Source: Deinococcus sonorensis KR-87
GTDB taxonomy: Bacteria; Deinococcota; Deinococci; Deinococcales; Deinococcaceae
DNA length: 64,000 bases
Assembly (NCBI RefSeq): GCF_040256395.1
Contig: NZ_CP158298.1
Span: 1 to 64,000 of the forward strand
Direction of reading: 5' to 3'
Under the pieces are notes generated by a model, which saw only the letters and a program-made list of their open reading frames with translations, did not search any database and was not told the DNA's origin. The position numbers and the translations under genes were made by a program. Positions 1 through 8,309 of the stretch are shown one piece after another (the first letter of the stretch is position 1; the number at the start of each line of letters is the position of its first letter).

Positions 1-2
1 CG

Positions 3-689
3 CAGGTGCAGCTGCCCGCCGGGAACGTGGTCGGGGTCGAGGCGCTGCTCCGCTGGCCTCAGCCGGGCGGCCAGGTGCTGCTCCCCGGAGCGTTCATTCC
101 ACTGGCGGAGCAGACCCGGCTGATCATCCCGCTGGGCGCCTGGGTGCTGCGCCAGGCGTGCCTGCAACTGAACCGCTGGCGTGACCGGGGGCGCCTCGAC
201 TGGACGGTGGCCGTGAACGTCTCGGCGCAGCAATGGATGGCGCCCGGCTTCCTGGCGCAGGTTGACGAGGCCTTGCAGACCAGTGAGCTGCCGCCCGAAT
301 GCCTGATCCTGGAACTCACGGAAAGCCACCTGGTCGGGGATCCGGGGACGGCCCAGCGGGTCCTCGCGGCCCTCCGCGACCGGTCGGTGAAGGTCTCGCT
401 GGATGACTTTGGCATGGGCTATTCGAACCTCAATCAGCTGGTCCGCCTGGCGTTCGGGCAGCTGAAGCTCGACCGGTCGTTCGTGGCGTCCATCGGTTCG
501 GATGAACGGTATGCAGCGCTGGTCCGGCACATGATCGACCTGGCGCGTGAGCTGGGCGCGTCTGTGGTGGGGGAGGGCGTCGAAACGCAGCACGAACGTG
601 ACCTGTTGACGGGGTGGGGGTGTGATTTCGCGCAGGGGTTCTTGTTCGGGCGGCCGGTTCCGGCAGCGCAACTTGATGCTTCGCTCTAG
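3..689 (+). CDS. EAL-domain cyclic-di-GMP phosphodiesterase, C-terminal part
   Basis: The gene enters from outside the window, so its N-terminus and any sensor or GGDEF domain are not visible. What remains is almost a whole EAL domain. The signature glutamate lies in VEALLRW near the first visible residues, followed by NVSAQQW, LELTESHL, LDDFGMGYSNL, LKLDRSFV and VVGEGVET, in the order of the family. These supply the metal-binding and catalytic residues, so the domain should hydrolyse c-di-GMP to pGpG in the cytoplasm. It ends in a TAG stop. No terminator is obvious and the next intact gene is about 700 bases away, so it is probably the last gene of its unit. Confidence 0.93.
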   Translation, partial: QVQLPAGNVVGVEALLRWPQPGGQVLLPGAFIPLAEQTRLIIPLGAWVLRQACLQLNRWRDRGRLDWTVAVNVSAQQWMAPGFLAQVDEALQTSELPPECLILELTESHLVGDPGTAQRVLAALRDRSVKVSLDDFGMGYSNLNQLVRLAFGQLKLDRSFVASIGSDERYAALVRHMIDLARELGASVVGEGVETQHERDLLTGWGCDFAQGFLFGRPVPAAQLDASL

Positions 690-740
690 AGCGCGGGTTG
701 GAAATCACGCTGTTCAAAAGAAGGGCTCGCATCGTGGGGG

Positions 741-800
741 ATGCCGACCACGACGGACGACTCGGACCTCACCGATGCGGAATGGGGGCGACGCTCCAGG
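741..800 (+). pseudogene. IS5-type transposase N-terminal scrap
   Basis: A start codon is followed by a short peptide containing DSDLTDAEW. The string DLTDAEW is the usual N-terminal signature of IS5/IS4-group transposases. Similarity stops after about 15 residues and no DDE domain follows. This is short evidence, so the call is tentative. The rest of 690-937 holds nothing recognisable. Confidence 0.4.
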
Positions 801-937
801 CCGGCTGGTCAACCCGGGCGACACGGGGGATCCGCCTCAGATGGCCATGACGCCTTGTCATTCACGCCATCCTCTGTCCTGCGCGGCGCCATGGCCTGGC
901 GCAGTCCCCAACGAATTTCGACCGGGGCAAACCAACA

Positions 938-1189
938 TTGTTCATGGCGCGGATCAAGGACCGGCTGGGCCTCCTGAACGCCAATGACCTGGCTGTGAAG
1001 ATGGCCGAGATCCAGCATCAGGCGTGCTTCCCATGGTACGGGCCGGTGACCGCTGGCAGCGCCGCGTCGTTCCGCGTGAGGGCCCCCACCGCGATCATTG
1101 AGTTCTCGCCGCAGGCGAACGACGGCGAGCCGACCAACCACCTGCACCACATGTACCGCCATCCCACCAACGAATCCAGCGCCGGGTGA
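938..1189 (+). pseudogene. Truncated duplicate of the DUF3500 gene (C-terminal about 80 residues)
   Basis: The 83-residue reading frame matches the C-terminal end of the intact DUF3500 protein encoded at 1383-2453. Shared blocks are I(K/R)(D/E)RL, N(A/D)(N/D)DLA(V/A)KMA(E/D)IQ, WYGP(V/T)T, P(T)(A/V)(I/L)IE(F/Y)SPQ, N-H-(L/I)H-(H/S)MYR and PTNE. The N-terminal three quarters are absent, a few residues are deleted between the IQ and WYGP blocks, and the last residues differ. It lies directly upstream of, and in the same orientation as, the intact copy, so it looks like the residue of a tandem duplication or of a recombination event. It has no signal peptide and is unlikely to make a product. 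Confidence 0.85.
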
Positions 1190-1382
1190 ATCACCCTGCC
1201 GTGACGGTGAATGAAGGTCGCGGGGGCCGATGCAGCTCTCCCGGCCCCAACGGTCTTCATAAGATCTTCATTCGCTGTGCGCGGTGCCTGAACAGCTGAA
1301 GGGCATGCTGACTCCAGTGAGCCCCAACCGCCTCACCTCCCGACCAGCATCACTCCCCACCCACACCTTCAGGAGCGTTTCC

Positions 1383-2453
1383 ATGCCCAGACCGACCATT
1401 GCCCTCTCCGCCCTCGTGCTGACCGCCGCCCTCGCGGCCTGCACCTCCAGCGCCACCACCACGACGACCACTGCCGCCACGCCCGGCCCGGCGGTCTCCA
1501 CGCCCGCCGACGCGCAGACGACGCGGGTGGTGGCCGCCGCCACCACCTTCCTCGGCACCCTGAGCGCCGCGCAGCGCCAGGCCGCGAGCTTCGCCTGGAC
1601 CGACGCCGCGCAGCGCGCCCGCTGGTCCAACTTCCCCACCGGTATTTTCCAGCGCTCTGGCGTGCGCTGGGGCGACCTGAACGCCACGCAGCGCGCCGCC
1701 TTGGCCACGCTGCTCGGCACGGTGCTGAGCGCCGACGGCCTGAAAATGGTGCAACAGCAGATGAAGGCCGACGATGTGCTGAAGAGCCAGGGCGGCGGCA
1801 ACCTGCAGTTCGGCAGCGACGAGTACTACGTCGCGTTCCTCGGCACGCCGTCCGCCACCACCGCCTGGACGCTGCAGTTCGGCGGGCATCACCTGGCGAT
1901 CAACGCGACGGTCGCCGGCAGCAACATCACCCTGGCGCCCAGCCTGACCGGCGGGCAGCCGATCCGCACCACCGTGAACGGCCAGAGCGTCACGGTCGTG
2001 GAGGAGGTGCCGCAAGAGGTCAAGGACGCCGTCGCCCTGCTCGGCAGCCTGGACGCCGGCCAGAAGGCGAAAGCGGTGATCAGCACCACCCGCACCGACC
2101 TGGTGCTCGGGCCGGGCCACGACGGCCAGACGCTGCAGCCGGAAGGTCTGGCGGGCAGCAGCATGACCGCCGCGCAGAAGACCCTGTTCGTCACGCTGAT
2201 CCGCGAGCGGCTGAACGCCCTCAACGATGACGACCTGGCGGCGAAGATGGCCGACATCCAGAAGAACCTGGACAAGACCGCCTTCGCGTGGTACGGACCC
2301 ACCACGGCGGACGGCGACTTCTACTACCGCGTGACCGGCCCGACGGTGCTGATCGAATACTCGCCGCAGAGCATGGGCAACGACCCGGCCAACCACATCC
2401 ACAGCATGTACCGCGACCCCACCAACGAGTACGGCGCGGCCTGGGTCAAGTGA
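1383..2453 (+). CDS. DUF3500-family lipoprotein
   Basis: A protein of 356 residues when started at the ATG preceded by AGGAG about 10 bases upstream; an earlier in-frame ATG would hide the signal peptide. The N-terminus is a lipoprotein signal with lipobox LAAC near residues 14-17, followed by a Ser/Thr-rich linker, so the protein is probably exported and membrane anchored. The body is typical DUF3500, with the conserved end WYGP...IEYSPQ...NHIHSMYRDPTNEYG. The His-rich tail HIHSMYRDP is the best conserved part and may bind a metal or be catalytic, but no activity is established to my knowledge. It is followed after one base by a secreted protein and a HupE/UreJ-type membrane protein; DUF3500 genes often accompany such permeases. 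Confidence 0.88.
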   Translation: MPRPTIALSALVLTAALAACTSSATTTTTTAATPGPAVSTPADAQTTRVVAAATTFLGTLSAAQRQAASFAWTDAAQRARWSNFPTGIFQRSGVRWGDLNATQRAALATLLGTVLSADGLKMVQQQMKADDVLKSQGGGNLQFGSDEYYVAFLGTPSATTAWTLQFGGHHLAINATVAGSNITLAPSLTGGQPIRTTVNGQSVTVVEEVPQEVKDAVALLGSLDAGQKAKAVISTTRTDLVLGPGHDGQTLQPEGLAGSSMTAAQKTLFVTLIRERLNALNDDDLAAKMADIQKNLDKTAFAWYGPTTADGDFYYRVTGPTVLIEYSPQSMGNDPANHIHSMYRDPTNEYGAAWVK

Positions 2454-2454
2454 G

Positions 2455-3000
2455 ATGAAGAAGGGCAAGGGCGTCCTGACCGTCCTGGCGCTGCTGACGG
2501 GCATGGCGCAGGCGCATCCGGTGGATGAGGTGGTGCAGGGCGCGTACCTGACGCTCGCGCCCGGCGCGGTGCAGCTGGAACTGGACCTCACCCCGGGGCC
2601 CCTGGTCGCCGGACCGTTCATCACGGCCCTGGACCCGAATGCCGACGGCAGGGTAACCGTGAACGAGGCGCGGGCTTACGCGGTCAGCGTGCTGCGTCAG
2701 TCCACCCTCACCATCGATGGAAAGGCCGCCGGGTGGACGGTCGATCGGGTAGACGTCCCAAGCCTGGAGAGCCTCAAGGTGGGCAGCGACACCCTCAAGA
2801 TCTACGCGACCGCCAGGCGCCCGGACCGGGCGGGCGCCGCGACCCTCTCGTACCAGAACCGCTACCAACCGGCCAACAGTCAATGGATGGCCAACGTCTT
2901 CCTGCTGCCGGGTGCCGGCTGGACCTACCGGGTGAGCGGCCAGCAGCACAGCAACGACGGCCGGCAGCTGACGGTGACGTACGTCGCCGCGCGGACGTGA
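2455..3000 (+). CDS. Secreted protein with EF-hand-like calcium loop
   Basis: A 181-residue protein whose ATG begins one base after the stop of the DUF3500 gene, which implies translational coupling. Residues 1-20 form a Sec signal peptide ending AQA. Residues near 62-74 read DPNADGRVTVNEA, a good EF-hand loop (Asp at 1, Asn/Asp at 3 and 5, Gly at 6, Glu at 12). The rest is beta-rich with no family I can name; such proteins are common beside HupE/UreJ_2 permeases. The function is unknown; a Ca-binding extracytoplasmic partner of the downstream membrane protein is an inference. Confidence 0.82.
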   Translation: MKKGKGVLTVLALLTGMAQAHPVDEVVQGAYLTLAPGAVQLELDLTPGPLVAGPFITALDPNADGRVTVNEARAYAVSVLRQSTLTIDGKAAGWTVDRVDVPSLESLKVGSDTLKIYATARRPDRAGAATLSYQNRYQPANSQWMANVFLLPGAGWTYRVSGQQHSNDGRQLTVTYVAART

Positions 3001-3004
3001 CGCG

Positions 3005-4315
3005 ATGACCCGCCCAGTGGCCCGCGCCCTGCTCGCTCTGGTGCTCACGCTGCTGGGCCTGCTGGCCGGCCCGGCGTCGGCGCACTCGATGCCGACGACC
3101 ACCGTGCAACTCGATGTGCATCCTGATCACGTCTCCGCGGAACTGGCCCTGCCGCTGAACGAGTTGCAGCTGGCGACAGCTTGGAAATTGATGAACAACG
3201 CGCAGGCGCTGCAGCAGTACCGAACGTCCCTGCGCGCGTACCTGGCCGATCACCTCGCGGTCTCGGGAAGCACCGGGCAGGCGTGGACGGTCACCATCGG
3301 CGAGCCCGCGCTGTCCTCGGTGCAGCAGACGGCCACCGGCGCGTCCCCGGAGTTCGTGGTGCCCGCCATGCTCACACCGCCTCCGGGCGGCAGCGTGCGC
3401 GACTTCACCCTGCAGTATGACGCCATCGTGCGCGAGGTCCGGACCCACACCATCCTGGTGTCGGTGCGGCGTGACTGGGCGCGGGGCCTGAACAACGAGA
3501 GCGGCAATGAGAGCGTGGAGGTCGGCGTCATCCGCGCCGACCCGCGCAGCGGGCTGGTGCCGCTGTTGCCGGTGAACCTGGAGGCGGGCAGTGCCTGGCA
3601 GGGCTTCACCGGGATCGTCCGGCTGGGGATGCGGCACATTGCCGAAGGCACCGACCACCTGCTGTTCCTGCTGACCCTGCTGCTGCCCGCCCCGCTCCTC
3701 GCCGCACGTCGACGCTGGAGCACGTTTGGCGGCATGAAACGCTCGCTGCTGACCATCCTGAAGATCACCACCGCCTTCACCGTCGGGCACTCGCTCACCC
3801 TGCTGCTCGGGACGCTGCGGATCGTCATGGTGCCGGACCGGCCGATCGAGCTGCTGATCGCCGTGTCGATCCTGGTGTCGGCCCTCCACGCCCTGCGCCC
3901 GATCTTTCCCGGGCGGGAGATGATCGTCGCCGCGGGCTTCGGGCTGATTCACGGGCTGGCCTTCTCGTCCACGCTGGCGGCCCTGAACCTGAGCGCGTGG
4001 CAGACCGCGCTGAGCCTGCTGGGCTTCAACCTCGGCATCGAGGCGATGCAGCTGCTGGTGATCGTCGTGACGATGCCGTGGCTGATCCTGCTGGCGCAGA
4101 CCCGGGTGTCCCCGGCGGCACGGGTCCTGGGGGCGGCGCTGGCCGCGCTGGCCGCGCTCGGCTGGTTGGGCGACCGCCTGGGCCTGGCCAACCCGCTGGG
4201 GAGCGCGGCGGACAGTCTCGGGCCACGGGGGCCCTGGGCGCTGCTGATCCTGGCGGTCCTGGCGGTCGCCGCGTTCGCCCTGACGCCGCGCCAGCTTCAC
4301 CAGAAGCCGTCCTGA
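3005..4315 (+). CDS. HupE/UreJ_2-family membrane protein
   Basis: A 436-residue protein four bases after the previous stop. Residues 1-27 are a signal peptide ending ASAHS. A soluble extracytoplasmic domain of about 190 residues follows, then a membrane domain starting with GMRHIAEGTDHLLFLLTLL, the hallmark of the HupE/UreJ_2 family. About seven TM segments follow, with conserved histidines in TVGHSLTLLLG, ALHALRPIFP and GLIHGLAF. Relatives have been linked to nickel or cobalt handling, but the 'type 2' members are mostly uncharacterised. It is the last gene of the three-gene operon beginning with the DUF3500 lipoprotein. Substrate cannot be told from sequence; the His pattern suggests a metal. 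Confidence 0.88.
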   Translation: MTRPVARALLALVLTLLGLLAGPASAHSMPTTTVQLDVHPDHVSAELALPLNELQLATAWKLMNNAQALQQYRTSLRAYLADHLAVSGSTGQAWTVTIGEPALSSVQQTATGASPEFVVPAMLTPPPGGSVRDFTLQYDAIVREVRTHTILVSVRRDWARGLNNESGNESVEVGVIRADPRSGLVPLLPVNLEAGSAWQGFTGIVRLGMRHIAEGTDHLLFLLTLLLPAPLLAARRRWSTFGGMKRSLLTILKITTAFTVGHSLTLLLGTLRIVMVPDRPIELLIAVSILVSALHALRPIFPGREMIVAAGFGLIHGLAFSSTLAALNLSAWQTALSLLGFNLGIEAMQLLVIVVTMPWLILLAQTRVSPAARVLGAALAALAALGWLGDRLGLANPLGSAADSLGPRGPWALLILAVLAVAAFALTPRQLHQKPS

Positions 4316-5214
4316 CCCACCACTCGAACAGGGACAGGAGGTCAGGTTCGCCGCCTGCCTTGCGGTGTGCATCGCTACGACTGGCGTGTCGTGCGGCCGA
4401 TGCACACCGCTCGTTGCTGGTTCTGCCGGTGCGTGCAAAGAGCGCTTGGCGCGCGACCGTCCAGGAGGAGCGGGGGCTCTGGTGGTTGGCCCACAGGACG
4501 GCCTTGGCTGCCGACCCCGGCCACGCCGGTCCGGCGAGCGTGGCCCGGACCTTCACGCTGCATCACCGCCCGCGAGACCCCCATTCCAGGTCAGCACGGC
4601 CGCTGAGCGGCCTCCAGCACACGTGGGAGCGCACGCTGAGTCCGGTCGGACGCTGAGCGACGCGGAGGATCCACGGCGCGGCCGCCGAGCAGATGGTCGT
4701 CCTCCAACTTCGAGAACATGCCGGCGTGACCGGAACGTCCTGAGGCGGACCCGCGTGGCACCTGACCGGGACCCCCGCGCCCGCTTGCTTCAGGGCCCAG
4801 GGCGGATGGATGAAGGCGAGTCAGGTCCGGGACCCTGCGGCATGCCCCGGGGCTCCACTTCGCTGCAGGTCGGGTCGTCAATGGCCTGGCCTGCGCTGTT
4901 CGCGTGCGCGCTTGTCCACGTTGGCCGTCAGCGGCGCATGGACGCGCCCTGGCGTCAGACAAGGCCGCCCGAGCAGCACGGCCGGTGGCGCCCGAACGCT
5001 GGTCGTCGAGGTCGTTCGGGACAGGGGTTCAGCTGGGGGCGATGCCGTTTAGGAGCATGTGATCGTACCAGAGGCGGGTCGCGAGGCGCGCCTCTGGCGC
5101 CCTGGGCAGGTTGCGTCCGTTCTCTCAACGCTGCGTCAGCAGGGGCGGGTGTCCAGCCAGCGGTCTTCGTCGGGCGGACTGCTCGAATCGCAGCGGTTTG
5201 ATCGAGCGTGATCA
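4316..5214. other. Region without a supported gene
   Basis: About 900 bases of GC-rich sequence between two operons. Open frames exist on both strands but their translations are Arg/Pro/Gly-rich with no domain, motif or start signal, as expected of shadow frames. I see no transposase signature, repeat or strong hairpin. Confidence 0.6.
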
Positions 5215-5259
5215 TTTGCGCACGAATGCTTGACTTACTGGTATTTTTGCGCGCATACT
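5215..5259 (+). promoter_or_regulatory. Sugar-operon promoter with repeated TTTGCGC box
   Basis: TTGACT (5230-5235) and CATACT (5254-5259) are spaced by 18 bases, a good sigma-A promoter, 60 bases before the first gene. TTTGCGC occurs at 5215-5221 and again at 5246-5252, 31 bases or about three helical turns apart, flanking the -35 box. These are candidate binding sites for the DeoR-family regulator encoded downstream at 10823-11572. The regulator link is inferred from context. Confidence 0.6.
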
Positions 5260-5318
5260 GACAGCACGAAGTAGAAAACACGCAAGAATATGCACTGCGG
5301 TGCTGTTCAGGAGGCTGT

Positions 5319-6284
5319 ATGCACTACGCCACCCGTCTCAACTCCCTAAAGTCGAGACCCGAACTGTCGTTCCCTCCGGGGCCGATCGGCACCCAGGACC
5401 TGCTGAAGCGGGCCGCCCGGATTCAGGGCCTCAGCGCCCTGAGCCTGAACTTTCCTGAACACTTCACGCCGGCCACCCTGCGCGAAACCCGCGAGACCAT
5501 CGAGGCGCTGGGCCTCGGTGTGGACAGCCTGAACATCCGCTACCCGGCCCAGCCGTTCGGGGACGGCGGGTTCACTCACCCGTCTGCGGCGGTGCGCCAG
5601 GATGCGATTGACCTGACCTGCCGCGCCCTGGACGCCTGCGGCGATCTGGGTGGCAACCATGTGATCGTCTGGCCCGGCTACGACGGCTTTGACTATGCTT
5701 TCCAGGACAGCTACGAGCGGATGTTCGGGCACACGGTCGAAGGCTTTGCCCAGGTGGCCGCCCACAACCCGGACATGCGGGTGGGCATCGAGTACAAGCC
5801 GTGGGAGCCGCGCAAGTACTCGGTGGTCGGCAACATGGGCGAGGCGCTCCTGGTGGTGCAGGAGATCGGGGCCGCGAACCTGGGCGTGGTGATGGACTAC
5901 TGCCACGCGCAGATGGCCAACGAACACGCCCCGAAAGCGGCGGCGCTGGCGCTGCGCCACCAGAAGTTGTTCGGGGTGCACCTGAATGACGGCTATGGCC
6001 GGCAGGACGACGGCCTGATGGTCGGCACCGCCAGCCTGCTCACCACGCTGGAACTGCTGGTGCTGCTCGAGCGCGGCCGCTACCCCGGCACCATCTACTT
6101 CGACACCTTTCCGGTCCGGGAAGATCCGGTCCGCGAGTGCGAGTGGAACATCCGCATCACCGAACGGCTGCTGGGCCTGGCCCGCGAGCTGGCCGCCGAC
6201 CCGAGCATCGGAACCGGCCACGACGCCTTCAACGTCACCCGGGTGATCGAGCACCTGCTGTTTCCGGAGCACGTTCATGGCTGA
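5319..6284 (+). CDS. Sugar isomerase/epimerase, xylose-isomerase-like TIM barrel
   Basis: A 321-residue cytoplasmic protein with AGGAGG about 6 bases before the ATG. It fits the AP-endonuclease-2 / xylose isomerase-like family. Candidate metal ligands are in VGIEYKPWEP (Glu), VMDYCHAQM (Asp/His), GVHLNDGYG (His, Asp) and the C-terminal TFPVREDP. Family members interconvert ketoses and aldoses or epimerise keto-sugars such as rhamnose, rhamnulose or tagatose. It is the first gene of an operon with a sugar kinase and an RbsBAC-like importer, so it probably catalyses the first step after uptake, before phosphorylation. The actual sugar is not decidable from sequence; my leading guess is a deoxy- or keto-sugar rather than ribose, which would need no isomerase. 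Confidence 0.85.
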   Translation: MHYATRLNSLKSRPELSFPPGPIGTQDLLKRAARIQGLSALSLNFPEHFTPATLRETRETIEALGLGVDSLNIRYPAQPFGDGGFTHPSAAVRQDAIDLTCRALDACGDLGGNHVIVWPGYDGFDYAFQDSYERMFGHTVEGFAQVAAHNPDMRVGIEYKPWEPRKYSVVGNMGEALLVVQEIGAANLGVVMDYCHAQMANEHAPKAAALALRHQKLFGVHLNDGYGRQDDGLMVGTASLLTTLELLVLLERGRYPGTIYFDTFPVREDPVRECEWNIRITERLLGLARELAADPSIGTGHDAFNVTRVIEHLLFPEHVHG

Positions 6285-7158
6285 GCCGCTGCGGCCTGAG
6301 GTGCTGTTCGTGGGCAGCGTCCACCTGGACCGGATGATTCAGCTGGCCCAGCTGCCCGCGCCGGGCGAGACGGTCATCGCCAGCGAGAGCTGGAGTCAGC
6401 TGGGCGGAAAGGCCGCCAATCAGGCGATGGCCGCGGCGGCCCACCCCCCGGTGCGCTCGGCCCTGATGGCCTGCGTGGGCGAGGACGAGGACGGTCGTCA
6501 AGCGGCCCGGACCCTGCGCTCGCTGGGGGTGGAGCCGCTGCTGCAGCTCGCGCCGCAGCTGGCCACCGGCAGCAGCGTCGCGCTGCTCGAGGCGTCCGGC
6601 GAGAACGTGGGCGTGGTGCTGCCCGGCGCGAACGTCGCCCTGAGCGCCGAGCCGCTGGCGGCCCGGCTCCGCACCCAGCCGCCCGCCCTGCTGGTCTGCC
6701 AGTGGGAGACCCGCCCAGACACCCTGCAGGCGGTGCTGGAACGTGGCCGGGCCGCCGGCGTCCCGGTCCTGATGAACGCCGCGCCGTGGCAGGAGGCCTA
6801 CCGGCCGCTGCTGCCGCTGGCTGACCATGTGGTGGTCAACGCGGTCGAGGCGCAGGCCTGGACCGGCACCGATCCCCAGGGCCGACGGCCCCGGCTGCCG
6901 TTCGGTCACCCGAGCGTGGTGGTCACGCTCGGTGCCGGCGGGGTGCTGCACTACCAGCACGACGAACTGACCTTCGACCTGCAGGCCCCGCGGGTTCAGG
7001 CCCGCTCCAGCCACGGCGCCGGCGACCATTTCGTGGGCGTGCTGGCCACCGCGCTGGCGCAGCAGCAGCCGCTGCCCGCCGCGCTGGAGCAGGCCACCGC
7101 CTCCGCAGCCCGCTTCGTTCAGCTGCTGCACAAGCATCCGCTGCCCGCGGCGCCCTGA
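6277..7158 (+). CDS. PfkB-family carbohydrate kinase
   Basis: A 293-residue kinase overlapping the isomerase gene by 8 bases, so translation is coupled. The first PfkB signature is at residues 45-60 (LGGKAANQAMAAA) and the second near 247-255 reads SSHGAGDHFVG, containing the GAGD anion hole and catalytic Asp. The usual DT before GAGD is SH here, a small variation. It should transfer phosphate from ATP to a sugar in the cytoplasm. Together with the preceding isomerase it converts an imported sugar to a phosphorylated intermediate. It is slightly shorter than ribokinase (about 305). Confidence 0.88.
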   Translation: MAEPLRPEVLFVGSVHLDRMIQLAQLPAPGETVIASESWSQLGGKAANQAMAAAAHPPVRSALMACVGEDEDGRQAARTLRSLGVEPLLQLAPQLATGSSVALLEASGENVGVVLPGANVALSAEPLAARLRTQPPALLVCQWETRPDTLQAVLERGRAAGVPVLMNAAPWQEAYRPLLPLADHVVVNAVEAQAWTGTDPQGRRPRLPFGHPSVVVTLGAGGVLHYQHDELTFDLQAPRVQARSSHGAGDHFVGVLATALAQQQPLPAALEQATASAARFVQLLHKHPLPAAP

Positions 7159-7208
7159 GTGGGCCCCGCCCGCCACACCGCCCGTCTTTCCTTGCGCCCA
7201 GGAGGCCC

Positions 7209-8207
7209 ATGATGAAACGCACCGCCACGTTCGCCCTGACTGCCCTGCTCGCCGGCACCGCCGCCGCGCAGACCTTCTCGCCCGACACCGAGAAGAGCCG
7301 CATCGATTCAACCCAGCTGGTCAAGCAGTTCGGCCCGGTGCCCAAGCCGGCCAGCAACGTGCAGGTCGGCGGCGTGATGAAGGCGCTGTCCAACGAGTAC
7401 TGGCAGCTGCTGCGCAGCGGCTACCTGAAGGGCGCGTCCAAGTACGGGGTTAAGGTGGACGCCCAGGCGCCCAGCAACGAGAGTGACCAGATCGGGCAGC
7501 TCAGCATGATGAACACCATGATCGGCAAGGGCTACAAGGCGCTGCTGGTCTCGCCGCAGAGCGACGTCAACCTGCTACCGGGCATCCAGCGCGCCGGCAA
7601 GACCAGCCTGGTGATCAACGTCAACGACGCGGTCGCGCCCACCGCCCAGCACTTCGTGGGCAATATTCAGTACGACAACGGCGTGAGTGTGGCCAACTAC
7701 CTGCTCAAGGCCTTTCCCAAGGGGGGCCAGATCGCGGTGATCGAGGGGCAGGCGGGCGTGTATGCCGCCAAGCAGCGTACCCTGGGGTTCAAGACCACCC
7801 TGGCGAAGAACCCGGCCCTCAAGATCGTGGCCAGCGTTCCGGCCGACTGGGACCGCCAGAAGGCTTTCTCGACCGCCCGCGACCTGCTGCGCCGCTACCC
7901 GGACCTGACCGCCTTCTACTGCAACAACGACACCATGGCGCTCGGCGTGGTGGAGGCGGTCAAGGCATCCGGCCGCCTCGGCAAGACGCTGGTGTTCGGC
8001 ACCGACGGCATCAACGCCGCCTACGACAGCATCAAAAAGGGGGAGCTGACCGGCACGGTCGATTCGTTCCCGGTGCTGACCGGCGAGGTGGCGGTCGAGG
8101 TGGCCGTTCGTCTGCTGGCCGGGCAGAAGCTGCCCAAGGTGATCGCCACCCCGCAGGCCCTGGTCATGAAGGAGACGGTGGCCAAGTACGAGAAGTTCAA
8201 GCAATAA
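7209..8207 (+). CDS. Sugar ABC transporter substrate-binding protein (RbsB-like)
   Basis: A 332-residue periplasmic-binding-protein family 1 member. AGGAGG precedes two consecutive ATG codons at 7209 and 7212. Residues 1-20 form a signal peptide ending TAAA. Typical features follow: the first lobe SNEYWQLLRSGYLKGASKYGV, ESDQIGQLSMMNTMI, and the hinge-proximal FYCNNDTMALGVVEAV and FGTDGINAAYDSIKKG. It captures a sugar outside the membrane and delivers it to the permease. It lies about 50 bases after the kinase and is followed by the ATPase and permease of the same importer. No lipobox is present, so it may be freely soluble in the cell envelope. Confidence 0.92.
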   Translation: MMKRTATFALTALLAGTAAAQTFSPDTEKSRIDSTQLVKQFGPVPKPASNVQVGGVMKALSNEYWQLLRSGYLKGASKYGVKVDAQAPSNESDQIGQLSMMNTMIGKGYKALLVSPQSDVNLLPGIQRAGKTSLVINVNDAVAPTAQHFVGNIQYDNGVSVANYLLKAFPKGGQIAVIEGQAGVYAAKQRTLGFKTTLAKNPALKIVASVPADWDRQKAFSTARDLLRRYPDLTAFYCNNDTMALGVVEAVKASGRLGKTLVFGTDGINAAYDSIKKGELTGTVDSFPVLTGEVAVEVAVRLLAGQKLPKVIATPQALVMKETVAKYEKFKQ

Positions 8208-8309
8208 GGCCCTCCGGCGGGACGGCTGCCGATGCCCCGGGTCCACGGCACTTCACCGGACCCGGGCCTCTGCTCCGCTTCACCCTGCAGAACCCCAAGG
8301 AGGTTCGAC

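Noticed and set aside
2795..4438. A 547-residue open frame on the minus strand opposite the HupE-type gene
   Set aside because: Arg/Gln/His-rich shadow of the plus-strand membrane gene; no motif or start signal.
4365..5201. A 278-residue frame in the gap before the sugar operon
   Set aside because: No domain, poor start, Arg/Gly/Pro-rich; no counterpart expected.
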